DNA from: a bacterium
GTDB taxonomy: Bacteria > CAIWAD01
Length of the DNA: 62,166 nt
NCBI GenBank assembly: GCA_030685015.1
Contig: JAUXWS010000099.1
Coordinates: 1-62,166 of the forward strand
Direction of reading: 5' to 3'
Below are positions 1-9,435 of the stretch, in pieces. The position numbers and the translations under genes are program-made. Position 1 is the first letter of the stretch; every line of letters starts with the position of its first letter. Below the pieces are notes generated by a model that saw nothing but the letters and a program-made list of their open reading frames with translations, was not told the DNA's origin and did no database searches.

Positions 1-177
1 TTCACGGGACAGGGCGTCCAGGGACTCGCCGCGCAGCAGGCGCAGCACGACGTCCTTCTTGCGGTTGGCCGACCACCGGATGACTGCGGCGGGCGCTGCG
101 CCCGGCGCGCCTCCAGTCGCGCTACGCGCTCCTTCCGGCGCACCGGGCGCGGGTGGCGTGAACCTCTCGATGGGCAT
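1..177 (-). CDS. Transposase N-terminus (IS3 OrfA-like), cut by window edge
   Basis: An open minus-strand frame runs from an ATG at 177 off the left edge (59 codons visible). A purine-rich Shine-Dalgarno (GGAGAGGAGAG) lies just upstream of the ATG. After a Pro/Ala/Gly-rich leader the residues RKKDVVLRLLRGESLDALSR begin a helix-turn-helix like that of IS3-family OrfA proteins, which bind the element ends before transposition. The frame is too short to show the catalytic domain. The GC-rich, proline-rich leader is unusual. The family call rests on the HTH start only, so the exact IS family is uncertain. Confidence 0.6.
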   Translation of the reverse strand, partial: MPIERFTPPAPGAPEGARSATGGAPGAAPAAVIRWSANRKKDVVLRLLRGESLDALSRE

Positions 178-514
178 GCGGCTCTCCTCTCCTTGGACCA
201 TGAGATTTACCTCACTTTTGTGTCCAAGAAAACTGGGGGCGAGTCAAACTTTCCAGAGCGGGGACAAAACCCCGCTTCTTTCTTGCATCCCATGTCCTGG
301 GCGGGGCGGGAATCGAACAACCCGGACACTGCCTGACTGTGAATTTTGAACATCCCATCATGCCAATGAAAAAAAGAGCTCTTGTGTGTGGAATCATGCA
401 CAAGGCCTGAATTTTGCTTGATAAGCTTCGCTCAACCGTAATGACCACATCAACTGTTGCCCGCCTTGCCTGATTCCCGGGCAGGGCGGCTCAATCAAGC
501 CGGAGGAGAAATCC
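178..514. other. Gene-free stretch between transposase and protease gene
   Basis: No credible gene is seen. The first ~110 bp should hold the terminal sequence of the partial insertion element, but the other end lies outside the window, so the inverted repeat cannot be matched. The rest is AT-richer than its surroundings and presumably carries the promoter of the protease gene at 515; no convincing -35/-10 pair was found. Confidence 0.4.
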
Positions 515-3500
515 ATGATCTGCGCAGGCATCGTATCCAGGGTCCGTCGGGTTGTGCCGCTGCTCCTGCTGATGGCCAGCCTGCAACCGGCCCTGGCCCA
601 GGTCAGCGCCGGCGGCACACCGCCCAGTTTTCGTCACGCGCTGGCCGCTGTCGTGCCCACCGTCTCCCTGCCGGCGCCCGATGTGGGGCGTTTCCTGGCG
701 GAAGACGAGGCGGCCGACAAGACGACCACCCCCTGGCGCTTCGGCGCCCCCATTCCCGTGGAATTGGATCTGCAGAACGCTGGGGTCTGGGCCGCCTTGC
801 CCGACGGCGGCCGCGTCTGGCGCCTGCGCCTGGCCAGCCCTGGGGCCTACAGCCTCAACATCCAATACGATCGCTTCCACCTGCCTCCCGGAGCCGAGTT
901 CTTCCTCAGCAGCGACGACCAAAGTCAGGTCATCGGCGCCTTCACCGAGTACAACAGCTCCTGTTCGGTGGACGGCAGCTTCGCCACCCAGCCCCTGCCC
1001 GGCGATGCCGTGGTCCTTGAGTACTACGAGCCGGCCTGGGCCGCCTTCACGGGGGAGATCCGCCTCTCCAGCGTCGTCCACGCCTACCGCAATGTGTTCG
1101 GGCGGGTGGAGGCGGACCGTGGATATGGCGATTCCGGCAGCTGCAACAACAACGTCAATTGTCCGGAGGGCGCCCCCTGGCAGACGGAGAAGCGCGCCGT
1201 GGTGATGATCCTCACCTCGGGCGGTTCCGCCCTCTGTTCGGGCTCGCTCGTCAACAACACGGCCCAGGATCTGCGCCAATACTTCCTGACCGCCAACCAC
1301 TGCGGTGTGGGCACGGGCAGCAACATCTTCGTCTTCAACTACGAAAGCCCCGGTTGCGCCAACCAGAACGTGACCTACACCTCGGTCACAGGCTGCACCC
1401 TGCGGGCCACCAACACGGCCTCTGACTTCACGCTGGTCGAGTTGAACGAGAACATCCCCGCCAGCTACAACGCCCATTTCGCCGGCTGGTCCGCCATTGA
1501 TACTCCCTCCACCAGCAACGTGGGCATACACCACCCATCGGGCGACATCAAGAAGATCTCCTTTGACTCACAGGCCGCCATCAGCGACCGCTATCTGGGA
1601 ACTCAGGGAATCGCCAACAGCCATTGGAAGGTCGGGCAGTGGGAGGACGGCACGACCGAGGGCGGCAGCTCCGGCAGCCCCCTCTTCGACCAGAACCATC
1701 GCATCATCGGACAGCTGCACGGCGGCTACGCCAGTTGCTCCAGCATCACGTCGGACTGGTACGGCAAGTTCAGCATGAGCTGGAACTACGGCGGCAGCGC
1801 CTCCAGCCGCCTGATGGAGTGGCTGGACCCGCTCGGCCTCAATCCTGGCGTCCTGGACGGCGTCGACGACGCCCCGCCCACCGTGCCGCTGCTGGCCCTG
1901 GCCGGCGTCAGCGTGGTGGATGGCAACGACGGCGCCCTCGATCCGGGCGAGTCGCCGGTCATCATCATCACCCTGGCCAACAGCGGCGCCGCGGCCAGCG
2001 GGATCACGGCCGTGCTCAGCGAGAGCAGCCCCTATGTCACCGTCACGGACGCCAACGGCGCCTGGCCCGACATCCCCTTTGGCGGCAGCGCCGCCTCCAC
2101 CAATTCCTTCTCCGTCCAGGTGGACCCCGCCACCCCGGTGGGTCACGTGGTTTCCTTCAGTCTGGCGGTGAGCGCCAACGGCGGTTATGCCACCACCCTC
2201 GCGTTCAACCTGGCGAGCGGCCTCACCGCCGAGTCCTTCGAGACGGGGGACTTCAGCGCCTGGAACTGGACCCAGGGCGGCAATCTGCCCTGGACCGTGG
2301 TGAGCGACGTGACCTATCAGGGCACGCGGGCCGCCCGCAGCGGCGCCATCACGCACAACCAGACCTCCTCCATGACCCTCGCCCTGCAGGTGGCCTCGGC
2401 CAGCACCATCTCCTTCGCCTACCGGGTTTCCTCCGAAGCCAACTACGATTACTTGCGCTTCTACATCGACGGGGTGCAGCAGGCGCAGTGGTCCGGATCG
2501 CTGGATTGGACTGTCGCCAGCTACCCGGTCGCGGCCGGGGCACGCACCTTCACCTGGACCTACTCCAAGGACGGCTCGGTGAACACCGGCAGCGACTGTG
2601 CCTGGGTGGACGAGATCATTCTGCCTGCCCTGGGCCAGCCCCTCTATCCCGACATCGCCGTCACGCCGACCAGCATCACAAAGCAGTTGGCTCCCGGCCA
2701 GACTGGCTCGGAGACCGTGAGCATCGCCAACACGGGCCAGGCGGAATTGTCATGGTCGGCCGCCATCACGACCAGCAGCCTTCAGAGTGGGATCCCCACC
2801 CTGAAGCTGGCCAAAGGCGAGGAGGATCCGCGCGTTGGCACCTTCGACCGCGCCGCCGGCGGCCCGGACGCTTATGGTTACCGCTGGAAGGACAGCAACG
2901 AGGCGGGCGGTCCGGCCTATGCCTGGGTGGACATCAGCGGCACCGGCGTCAACGCCGGAACAGGCGACGATGCCATGCTGGGCCCCTTCGGCCTGGGCTT
3001 CGACTTCGACTACTATGGCACGACCTACACTGCGGTGAGGATCTGCACCAACGGCTTCCTCAGTTTCACCAGCACCAGCACAGCCTACACCAATCAGGGC
3101 ATCCCGCTCGCCGATGAACCCAACAACCTGATCGCCCCCTTCTGGGACGATATCAACGTGACCACGGCGGGCATGCTCAAGTACCGGGCCGATGCCGCCA
3201 ACCAGCGCTTCATCGTCTCCTGGCTAGCCGCCCCGCGCTACAACACCAGCGAGTACCAGACCTTCCAGGTCATCCTCCACGCCGACGGCCGCATTGTCTA
3301 CCAGTACCAGAGCATGAACGGCACCTTGAACAGCGCCACGGTGGGCATCGAGAACGCGGCTGGAACGGATGGCCTGCAGGTCGTCTTCAATGCGCCCTAC
3401 GTCACCAATGGATTGGCAGTGGAGTTGGCGGTCGAAGAGACTTGGCTGGGGGTGACCCCGCTCTCCGGCACAGTGGTGCCGGGCGGCAGCGGCAACCTGA

Positions 3501-4135
3501 CTCTTTCCTTCGATGCCAGTGCGCTGGAGGCGGGCACCTACGCCGGTCAGCTTTCCATCGCGAGCAACGACCCGGACGAGAATCCGGTCCTTGTGCCCGT
3601 GACCCTGATCGTGGGCGCGCCCGACAACGAGGCGCCGCACATCGTCCTGGACTGCCTGGAGGATACCTGGAGCGAAGAGCCGCGCCTCGTGACGGCGCTG
3701 ATCACCGACGCCAGCGGCGTGGCGACGGCTAACATGAGGTTCACCGTCAACGGCGGCGGCGAGCAAAGCGTGTCCCTCTCCCCCGCCGGACCCGATCACT
3801 GGAGCGGACAGCTGCCCGGAGTGGCGGCACCGGGAGTCGTCAGCTATCGGGTGAGCGCGGTGGATGCCAGTCCCAACGCCAACAGCGCCGAGACAGCAAC
3901 ATGCAGCTATCTCGTCCATGCCCTGGACGTGCCGCAACTCGTCATCTCCACCATGGCTGGGGGCCAGATCCAGCTTGACTGGTCCGCTGTGGACGGGGCC
4001 GCCTCCTACCACGTCTATGTCAGCATCGGCCAGGGCGAAGCCTGGAACCTGGTCCTCAGCACGGCCGCGACCAGCGCCCAGATTCCCGCGGCGGCAAACC
4101 AACTGCGCCTTTTCCAGGTGCGCGCCGTCAACTGA
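515..4135 (+). CDS. Secreted trypsin-fold serine protease with Ig-like/FN3 repeats
   Basis: A 1206-aa exported endopeptidase. Residues 1-29 form a signal peptide ending ALAQ. The S1 (lysyl-endopeptidase-like) domain spans about 190-450 with a complete triad: His262 in TANHCG, Asp304 in ASDFTL and Ser386 in GGSSGSPLF; several Cys residues suggest disulfides. Downstream are a CARDB-like segment, a MAM/jelly-roll-like segment (about 570-710), a second beta-sandwich with a nidogen-like FGLGFDFDYYGTTY stretch, an Ig-like domain and a C-terminal FN3-like domain. The ATG at 515 follows GGAGGAGAAATCC. Unlike its neighbours it has no NPFNP sorting tail, so how it passes the outer membrane is unclear. 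A rho-independent terminator follows. Confidence 0.85.
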   Translation: MICAGIVSRVRRVVPLLLLMASLQPALAQVSAGGTPPSFRHALAAVVPTVSLPAPDVGRFLAEDEAADKTTTPWRFGAPIPVELDLQNAGVWAALPDGGRVWRLRLASPGAYSLNIQYDRFHLPPGAEFFLSSDDQSQVIGAFTEYNSSCSVDGSFATQPLPGDAVVLEYYEPAWAAFTGEIRLSSVVHAYRNVFGRVEADRGYGDSGSCNNNVNCPEGAPWQTEKRAVVMILTSGGSALCSGSLVNNTAQDLRQYFLTANHCGVGTGSNIFVFNYESPGCANQNVTYTSVTGCTLRATNTASDFTLVELNENIPASYNAHFAGWSAIDTPSTSNVGIHHPSGDIKKISFDSQAAISDRYLGTQGIANSHWKVGQWEDGTTEGGSSGSPLFDQNHRIIGQLHGGYASCSSITSDWYGKFSMSWNYGGSASSRLMEWLDPLGLNPGVLDGVDDAPPTVPLLALAGVSVVDGNDGALDPGESPVIIITLANSGAAASGITAVLSESSPYVTVTDANGAWPDIPFGGSAASTNSFSVQVDPATPVGHVVSFSLAVSANGGYATTLAFNLASGLTAESFETGDFSAWNWTQGGNLPWTVVSDVTYQGTRAARSGAITHNQTSSMTLALQVASASTISFAYRVSSEANYDYLRFYIDGVQQAQWSGSLDWTVASYPVAAGARTFTWTYSKDGSVNTGSDCAWVDEIILPALGQPLYPDIAVTPTSITKQLAPGQTGSETVSIANTGQAELSWSAAITTSSLQSGIPTLKLAKGEEDPRVGTFDRAAGGPDAYGYRWKDSNEAGGPAYAWVDISGTGVNAGTGDDAMLGPFGLGFDFDYYGTTYTAVRICTNGFLSFTSTSTAYTNQGIPLADEPNNLIAPFWDDINVTTAGMLKYRADAANQRFIVSWLAAPRYNTSEYQTFQVILHADGRIVYQYQSMNGTLNSATVGIENAAGTDGLQVVFNAPYVTNGLAVELAVEETWLGVTPLSGTVVPGGSGNLTLSFDASALEAGTYAGQLSIASNDPDENPVLVPVTLIVGAPDNEAPHIVLDCLEDTWSEEPRLVTALITDASGVATANMRFTVNGGGEQSVSLSPAGPDHWSGQLPGVAAPGVVSYRVSAVDASPNANSAETATCSYLVHALDVPQLVISTMAGGQIQLDWSAVDGAASYHVYVSIGQGEAWNLVLSTAATSAQIPAAANQLRLFQVRAVN

Positions 4136-4158
4136 CACGTCGACCAGCAAGCTCAGCG

Positions 4159-4190
4159 GCGGCCCCCATCCGGGGGCCGCTTTGTTGTGT
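4159..4190 (+). terminator. Rho-independent terminator after the protease gene
   Basis: Nine-bp perfect GC stem (4159-4167 with 4172-4180), ATCC loop, followed by TTTGTTGTGT. It lies 24 bp after the protease stop codon. Confidence 0.8.
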
Positions 4191-4301
4191 CCCTTAGTGT
4201 TCAGCACGACGGAAATCGTACGAGCCAGCGGAGGTTGATTCCAATTAACTCTGAACTTTAACTATGTAATTATTCACTCTGTACAACTTCATAAAAGCTG
4301 A

Positions 4302-4331
4302 AATCCCCATGAAGATCGTGGCATGGGGATT
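4302..4331 (+). promoter_or_regulatory. Perfect inverted repeat upstream of the first tail protein
   Basis: AATCCCCATG pairs perfectly with CATGGGGATT across a 10-nt spacer, in an AT-rich gap 67 bp upstream of the ATG at 4398. It could be an operator or a leader hairpin; no T-tract argues for termination. Function is not known. Confidence 0.4.
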
Positions 4332-4397
4332 GCTTGTTTCGCTCGCAGCAAAATCGAATCGTGGTGATTTCAGCAGCATTCAGCGAGGAGGCTTCCC

Positions 4398-5438
4398 ATG
4401 AGGACTCTGCGTCTGTCCTTTGTCATCTCCCTGTGCGCCCTCCAATTGGTTGCCGCCAGCACGGCCCTGCGGGATCCCGGGGTACGGACGCCATCCTTTC
4501 CGGGGAGCCATGGCGCCCTGCGCGGCGCGCAGGATGTGCTGGTCATCCGTGACTTCCTGCCCTGGGGCGGGAATGTGGTGCCCGCCTTCGAGGCGGCGGG
4601 CGCCAACGTCACCGTGATCCCGACAACCCAGATCACCTCCACCAATCTGAACGACTACTGTGTCGTCTTCGTCACGGCAGGTACCCTGGAGGCCTTCAAC
4701 CCCACCGCCATCCGCTTGAACAACGCGGTGGGTCTGTTCAACAGTTATCTGGCCAACGGCGGACACCTGCTCTATGTGACCGGCACCTGGGGTGCGGCCA
4801 TGCAGCTCCCCGGCGGCGTGCAAACCGTGGAGGGGGGCGAAGACTTCAATGTCTTCACCGACGCCAACGCCTTGTCGGTGGGCATGCCCTTCCCGGAGTT
4901 CGAGGGGAGCCTGGCCAGCCACGACCTCCTGGTCGGCCTGCCCGACGAGGCCCTGGTCCACATCACCAATCTGGCCGGAGCGCCCACGGCGGCGGAGTAC
5001 GCGGTGGGCGGCGGCACCGCGCTGGCCATGACGCAGCCGCTGGAGTGCTACATCCCCTGGGGTGATTGCCATGGCAGCTACGTCCACATGACCACCCTGC
5101 TTGAGAACGCCATCGGCTACATGATGGAGGCCGGCAACTGCGTGGGCATTCCCGTGGCGGCCAACGATAAGCCCCTCGCCTTTGAATTGATGGGCAACCA
5201 TCCGAATCCCTTCAATCCGGTTACAACCATTTCCTTCAGCCTGGCGGAGACGGGGCCGGTCCGCCTCCTGATCCACGACTTGGCGGGCGCTCGGGTGGCC
5301 ACCCTGGCGGACGGCATGCTGGAGCGCGGCGCCCACAGCTTCACCTTCAACGGCAATGATCTTGGCAGCGGGCTCTACTTCTATCGCCTGGAGGCCGATG
5401 GCCAAGCGGGCAGTGGACGGATGCTCCTGGTCAAGTGA
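4398..5438 (+). CDS. Secreted protein with T9SS-like C-terminal sorting tail (paralogue 1)
   Basis: A 346-aa exported protein. The ATG at 4398 follows GAGGAGG. Residues 1-20 are a signal peptide. The body (about 45-240) contains VLVIRDFLPWGGN, a VTAGT motif and ALAMTQPLECYIPWG; this arrangement looks like an alpha/beta fold of the glutamine-amidotransferase/ThuA type, but no catalytic triad can be named. The last ~80 residues are a type A sorting tail: NHPNPFNPVTTISF, an Ig-like repeat, and a terminal GRMLLVK. In FCB bacteria such tails direct type IX secretion and are cleaved at the surface. The next gene is a paralogue. Function is unknown. Confidence 0.75.
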   Translation: MRTLRLSFVISLCALQLVAASTALRDPGVRTPSFPGSHGALRGAQDVLVIRDFLPWGGNVVPAFEAAGANVTVIPTTQITSTNLNDYCVVFVTAGTLEAFNPTAIRLNNAVGLFNSYLANGGHLLYVTGTWGAAMQLPGGVQTVEGGEDFNVFTDANALSVGMPFPEFEGSLASHDLLVGLPDEALVHITNLAGAPTAAEYAVGGGTALAMTQPLECYIPWGDCHGSYVHMTTLLENAIGYMMEAGNCVGIPVAANDKPLAFELMGNHPNPFNPVTTISFSLAETGPVRLLIHDLAGARVATLADGMLERGAHSFTFNGNDLGSGLYFYRLEADGQAGSGRMLLVK

Positions 5439-5711
5439 CGCTGCTGGATCGGGTGTCCTGCCGGAGACATGACCAGCGTGAATGTCGTGGGCAAGTGGAA
5501 CTTTGACAGAATCATGATTCAACGCATCGAATTGTTCAACATGACCATTCCAGATCACGTGTTATCCAGCAAACACATTGAATTGCAACAGGAGGCAAGA
5601 TCCAATTTCGAACTGATCATAAATCGGCATTGTTTTCCAATTGGCATGACCCTTGCCAACTTGACAATGCCCTGAACTAGACAACACCAACACAACCATT
5701 TGGAGGACTCG

Positions 5712-7061
5712 ATGAAGGCTCTTACCACAACCGTCGTGCTGCTTGCCCTCGGCCTCGGCCAGGTCACCTTTGCGGACACGGGTTCCCGCAACCAGAACGC
5801 CCAGGTTCCCTCCGTTCCTGGCACCTACGGCCCTCGCACGGGCGAGCCCGTCCTGCTCATTCGCGACTTCCTGCCCTGGGGCGGAGACATCGTTCCCTTC
5901 TTCACCGCGGCCGGCACGGTGGTGACGGTCATCACCAGCGACATGATCACCAGCGAAACCCTGTCCGACTACTGCATGGTGGCCGTCACGGCCGGCACCA
6001 CCGGTTACTACGACACGATCTACCAGGACAACGTCAACGCGGCGGTGGGCCTCTTCACGACCTACGTGCAGGGCGGCGGTGTCATGCTTTACCAGACGGG
6101 CACCTGGGGCGGCAGCATCAACATGCCGGGTGGTGTCAGCACGGTGCTGAACTATGACAACTACAACTACTTCACCGGGCCGCACTACCTGGCGACGGGC
6201 ATGCCCTACCCCATGTTCGACGGCAACTATGCCAGCCATGACGACCTGCTCAACCTGCCTGGCTCGGCCAACGTCATCGCCACGGGCACCTGGGGACAGG
6301 CCACCTGCGCCGAGTGGACCATCGGTTCCGGCGCCGTGCTGGCCATGACCCAGCCCACCGAGTGCTACATCCCGGGCGGCTACTGCTATGGCATCGCCCC
6401 CCACTTCAACCAGTTCCAAAGCAACTGCATCGAGTACGCCCGCTCCCTGGGCGACTGTGGTGACCCGCTGCCCGTGGATGCGCAGCTCTCCCCGACCGTG
6501 GCCGTCAACTGCCTGGGCGACCCGCACACCGTCACCGTGACCATCACCGACGACAACAACCAGGTTGTGGTTGGCCAGGACGTGGTGATCGATGTGGTGC
6601 TCGGTCCCAACAACGGCCTGAGCAGCGGCACCCTGACCACGGACAACTTCGGCCAGGCCTCCTTCACCTTCACCAGCTACGTGGCCGGCACCGACCTGCT
6701 CGTGGCCAGCTTCTACGACGCCGCGGGAGCGCAGCACCTCTCCAACACGGCGCGCAAGGTCTGGGAGGAGTGCAACGTCGACGCCAATGAGACGGCGCAG
6801 AGCTTCGTCCTCGGCCAGAACTACCCGAACCCCTTCAACCCAACCACGACCATCTCCTTCACCCTGCCCGAGACGGCCGTGGCGAAGCTGACGGTCCACA
6901 ACCTGGCCGGCGACGTGGTGGCAACGCTGGTGAACGGCATGACCGAGCGCGGCGAGCACCAAGTCACCTTCAACGCGGAGAACCTGAGCAGCGGTCTCTA
7001 CCTCTATCGCCTGGAGTCCATGGGCCAGGTGCAGAGTGGTCGCATGTTGCTGGTCAAGTAA
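5712..7061 (+). CDS. Secreted protein with T9SS-like tail and Ig insert (paralogue 2)
   Basis: A 449-aa exported protein starting at the ATG at 5712 behind TTTGGAGG; a TTG 12 bp upstream is less likely. A signal peptide is followed by the same domain as its upstream neighbour (VLLIRDFLPWGGD, VTAGTTG, AMTQPTECYIPGG). It then gains a bacterial Ig-like domain of ~95 residues (about 255-350, VTVTITDDNNQVV), absent from paralogue 1, before the tail NYPNPFNPTTTISF and terminal GRMLLVK. The pair looks like a tandem duplication followed by domain insertion. The 273-bp gap before it and the terminator after it suggest separate transcription. Function is unknown. Confidence 0.75.
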   Translation: MKALTTTVVLLALGLGQVTFADTGSRNQNAQVPSVPGTYGPRTGEPVLLIRDFLPWGGDIVPFFTAAGTVVTVITSDMITSETLSDYCMVAVTAGTTGYYDTIYQDNVNAAVGLFTTYVQGGGVMLYQTGTWGGSINMPGGVSTVLNYDNYNYFTGPHYLATGMPYPMFDGNYASHDDLLNLPGSANVIATGTWGQATCAEWTIGSGAVLAMTQPTECYIPGGYCYGIAPHFNQFQSNCIEYARSLGDCGDPLPVDAQLSPTVAVNCLGDPHTVTVTITDDNNQVVVGQDVVIDVVLGPNNGLSSGTLTTDNFGQASFTFTSYVAGTDLLVASFYDAAGAQHLSNTARKVWEECNVDANETAQSFVLGQNYPNPFNPTTTISFTLPETAVAKLTVHNLAGDVVATLVNGMTERGEHQVTFNAENLSSGLYLYRLESMGQVQSGRMLLVK

Positions 7062-7085
7062 GCTCCCCGACATCGTCCCGCAATG

Positions 7086-7111
7086 GAAGCCCCGGCCCCG
7101 GCCGGGGCTTC
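7086..7111 (+). terminator. Hairpin terminator after paralogue 2
   Basis: GAAGCCCCGG pairs with CCGGGGCTTC across a 6-nt loop, 25 bp after the stop codon and followed by TTCATGTCT. The stem is strong but the T-tract is short. Confidence 0.65.
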
Positions 7112-7150
7112 TTCATGTCTGGGCTGAGGCGGGAGTGTCTCACAAATTGT

Positions 7151-7175
7151 AAGCGGCCGCACAGGGCGGCCGCTT
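7151..7175 (-). terminator. Perfect 10-bp hairpin downstream of tRNA-Gln
   Basis: AAGCGGCCGC pairs with GCGGCCGCTT across a 5-nt loop, 6 nt beyond the tRNA 3' end on the minus strand. The flank on that strand is ACAATTTGTG rather than a clean T-run, so it may act as a processing or weak termination signal. It could also serve convergent transcription. Confidence 0.45.
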
Positions 7176-7180
7176 GATCA

Positions 7181-7251
7181 CTGGGCTGCAGGGACTCGAA
7201 CCCCAATTCACGGAACCAGAATCCGTTGTCCTGCCATTAGACGACAGCCCA
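7181..7251 (-). tRNA. tRNA-Gln (anticodon CTG)
   Basis: The minus strand folds into a complete 71-nt cloverleaf. The acceptor arms TGGGCTG and CAGCCCA pair fully, the anticodon stem ACGGA/TCCGT encloses the loop TTCTGGT giving anticodon CTG (codon CAG), and the T-arm carries GGTTCGAGTCC. The 3' CCA is not encoded, so it must be added after transcription. Confidence 0.93.
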
Positions 7252-7401
7252 ACAGGTACGAAGGCTGGTAATATAGACCGGTGCGCGACAAAGTCAAGAG
7301 CCGCCCGCCGGCGCCCCCCTCCCACACCCGACGCACAAGGCGGCGGCAGGGTCGAAACCCCGACGCCATGCTATCATGGAGTGGTCAAGCGGGATCATCA
7401 C

Positions 7402-8181
7402 ATGAGCTTCACCATCGGCACCGATTTCGACCGAGCCACCAACTGGCAGGCCCGCCTCGACCGCGAGCTGCCCTTTCTGCGGGCCTGGCTGCGTAGCTGG
7501 AATGCCCGCGAGGCCCTTGACATGGCATGCGGCAGCGGCCGCCATTGCCTCGGCCTGGCGGCCATGGGCTTCCGCATGACCGGCGTGGATCGCGATCCCG
7601 CCATGCTGGAGACGGCCCATGCCCTGGCGGCGCCAGCCAGGGCGGGAGACGATGGATGGCTGTCCCTGGCGCCGGGAGCCTGCCGCTTTCTCCTGGGCGA
7701 TCTGCTGGAGCCCCCGGACCTGGAGGCGCAGGACGGCGTGCTCTGCCTGGGCAACAGTCTGTGCCTTCTGGCCAGCCAGGAGGAGGCCGGTCGGGCGCTG
7801 GCCGCCTTCCGCGACCGCCTGGCGCGGCGCGGCGGGCTTCTCATCCACGTGCTCAACTACCAGCGCTTCCGCAACCCGGCCCAGGCCTTCTTTCCGCTCA
7901 AGACCGATTTCGTCGACGGCCGCCCCCTGCGCCACTTCCTCAAAATGATTGAAGTGAAGGACGCGGTGGCGCGCGTGCATCTGGTCCGGATCGAGGAGGA
8001 CGGCCCCGGGCGTTGGATCCGCCAGGTGAAGAGCGATCGCCTGCTCGCCCTTGATGCCGGCCCATTGCAGGAGCTGGTGTTGGCCGCTGGTTTCGGGGAA
8101 GTCCAGGTCTACGGCTCGCTCAAAGGCGAGCTCTATCACGCGGACAGCCACGATCTGGTGCTCTGCGCCCGGCGGATGTGA
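7402..8181 (+). CDS. Class I SAM-dependent methyltransferase
   Basis: A 259-aa cytoplasmic protein of the small Rossmann methyltransferase class. Motif I is ALDMACGSGRHCLGLAAMGF, followed by the acidic ribose-binding residue in VTGVD-like FRMTGVDRD; GVLCLGNSLCLL corresponds to the motif IV region. The ATG at 7402 is preceded by only a weak GGGA. The upstream in-frame extension would overlap the antisense tRNA gene and is rejected. Substrate is unknown; this type methylates small molecules or proteins. A perfect hairpin terminator overlaps its stop codon. Confidence 0.8.
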   Translation: MSFTIGTDFDRATNWQARLDRELPFLRAWLRSWNAREALDMACGSGRHCLGLAAMGFRMTGVDRDPAMLETAHALAAPARAGDDGWLSLAPGACRFLLGDLLEPPDLEAQDGVLCLGNSLCLLASQEEAGRALAAFRDRLARRGGLLIHVLNYQRFRNPAQAFFPLKTDFVDGRPLRHFLKMIEVKDAVARVHLVRIEEDGPGRWIRQVKSDRLLALDAGPLQELVLAAGFGEVQVYGSLKGELYHADSHDLVLCARRM

Positions 8182-8207
8182 ATCCGCCCCGTTGCCGGGG
8201 CGGATTC
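8180..8207 (+). terminator. Hairpin overlapping the methyltransferase stop codon
   Basis: A perfect 12-bp stem (GAATCCGCCCCG/CGGGGCGGATTC) with a TTGC loop begins inside the stop codon. It is followed by GAGACTTC, so there is no strong T-tract. Confidence 0.6.
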
Positions 8208-8325
8208 GAGACTTCGGGAAACTCGGCGGTACAGGTTCCCGAAGGGCAGTGGGCATGCCGCACCGCCGCCAGAAAAGGAGGGAGTTGACGGGCTGCAATT
8301 CAACCGATGAGCGGGCCTGCTTCCC

Positions 8326-9417
8326 ATGCTGATCCCTTTTTCCCCCTACTCGCCGGCGCTCCTGCCCTGGAATCGACGTCTGGCCGACGCCGCCAACAGC
8401 TCCTGCTCAACTCTCCCGGGTCCGCCTGACCTGGGCCGCATGCGCACCCTGCCGCTTCCTGTCCCCGCCGACCCCGGTTGCTGCCTGTCGGCGCCGGGTG
8501 GCGGTTGGTCCCTGGTGCAGGGGACGACCTTCGACCAGTGGGGGCCGGATGGCACGCACCAACGGCACGTCGAACTGGAAGCGGATAGCGCCCTCCACAA
8601 GGCGGACGAAGGGCACGGCTGGGGTCCCGGCCTGTGGCTGGCCGGCGGGCGCTGCGCCCTCGTCAATCCCCATGCCATCCAGGTCCTCGATCCGGATGGC
8701 GCCTTGCGCGTCCTGACCACCAGCCCGGACTCCTCCTTCCATGCCAGCGGTGGATTGGCCGCCTCCGCGGATGGCCGCCTCCTCGTCTTCTCCGGAGCCG
8801 GCGATCTGCAGGTCCACTTCCACCAGGACTTCCTGGCTCTGCGCCTCAGCTTCCGGCGGGACGGCATGCATGCGTCCTCCGGACCGCCCCTCCACCCGCC
8901 CACCCTCTACCGGGATGGTCGCATGGTGTTGCAGCACGAGCTGGGATGCCTCTGCTGCTCGGCCATGGGCGAAGTGGAGTGGTGGTTCCCCGGCGGGGAT
9001 CTGGCCCACCCGCCGGTGCTCAACCGTGACGAGGAGTGTGGCTTCCTGGACGCCTCCGGCCGCACCGTCTTCGTGGACCGCCAGGGCACGCCCCTGAGCG
9101 AGATGCTGGAGCCGCTCCTGCTGGCGGCACGGCCCCGCGGCGGCTGGATCGGCTTGGGCGAAGAGGCCCTCTACGCCCTGGATCGCAACTATGACCTGCT
9201 CTGGCGACTACCCTTGGCCAGCGCGGGCCTGCCGCCCGTGGTGGACGGACGTGGCTGGATCTGGGTGGTGGACGGGCAGATGGTCTTGCATCAGATCTCG
9301 CCCCAGGGCGTCATGCGTGGCCAATTGACTCTGCCGCGCCGCCCGGGGCTGCTTGCCCTGCCCGCCCGCGGTCTGCTGGCCCTCTCCCTTGGCAATCAGG
9401 TGTGGGTGGTCGGCTGA
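8326..9417 (+). CDS. Hypothetical beta-propeller-like protein
   Basis: A 363-aa protein without a recognised family. Repeated short beta-strand segments with DG turns (PDGTHQRHVEL, PDGALRVL, ADGRLLVFSG, GRTVFVDRQGTP, DGRGWIWVVDGQ) spaced about 40-50 residues apart resemble a PQQ/YWTD-type propeller. There is no signal peptide or membrane segment. The start is uncertain: ATG at 8326 lacks a good ribosome site, and an in-frame ATG at 8440 would begin just before the repeats. It stands alone between two terminators and an oppositely oriented gene. Function is unknown. Confidence 0.65.
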   Translation: MLIPFSPYSPALLPWNRRLADAANSSCSTLPGPPDLGRMRTLPLPVPADPGCCLSAPGGGWSLVQGTTFDQWGPDGTHQRHVELEADSALHKADEGHGWGPGLWLAGGRCALVNPHAIQVLDPDGALRVLTTSPDSSFHASGGLAASADGRLLVFSGAGDLQVHFHQDFLALRLSFRRDGMHASSGPPLHPPTLYRDGRMVLQHELGCLCCSAMGEVEWWFPGGDLAHPPVLNRDEECGFLDASGRTVFVDRQGTPLSEMLEPLLLAARPRGGWIGLGEEALYALDRNYDLLWRLPLASAGLPPVVDGRGWIWVVDGQMVLHQISPQGVMRGQLTLPRRPGLLALPARGLLALSLGNQVWVVG

Positions 9418-9435
9418 ACCGGCGCTTCCCGGCAC

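Noticed and set aside
5469-5675. Small 68-aa gene between the two tail proteins
   Set aside because: There is no ribosome site or family signal; the region is better explained as an AT-rich promoter gap.
7174-7401. Upstream extension of the methyltransferase
   Set aside because: It would code through the antisense tRNA-Gln gene and lacks family similarity.
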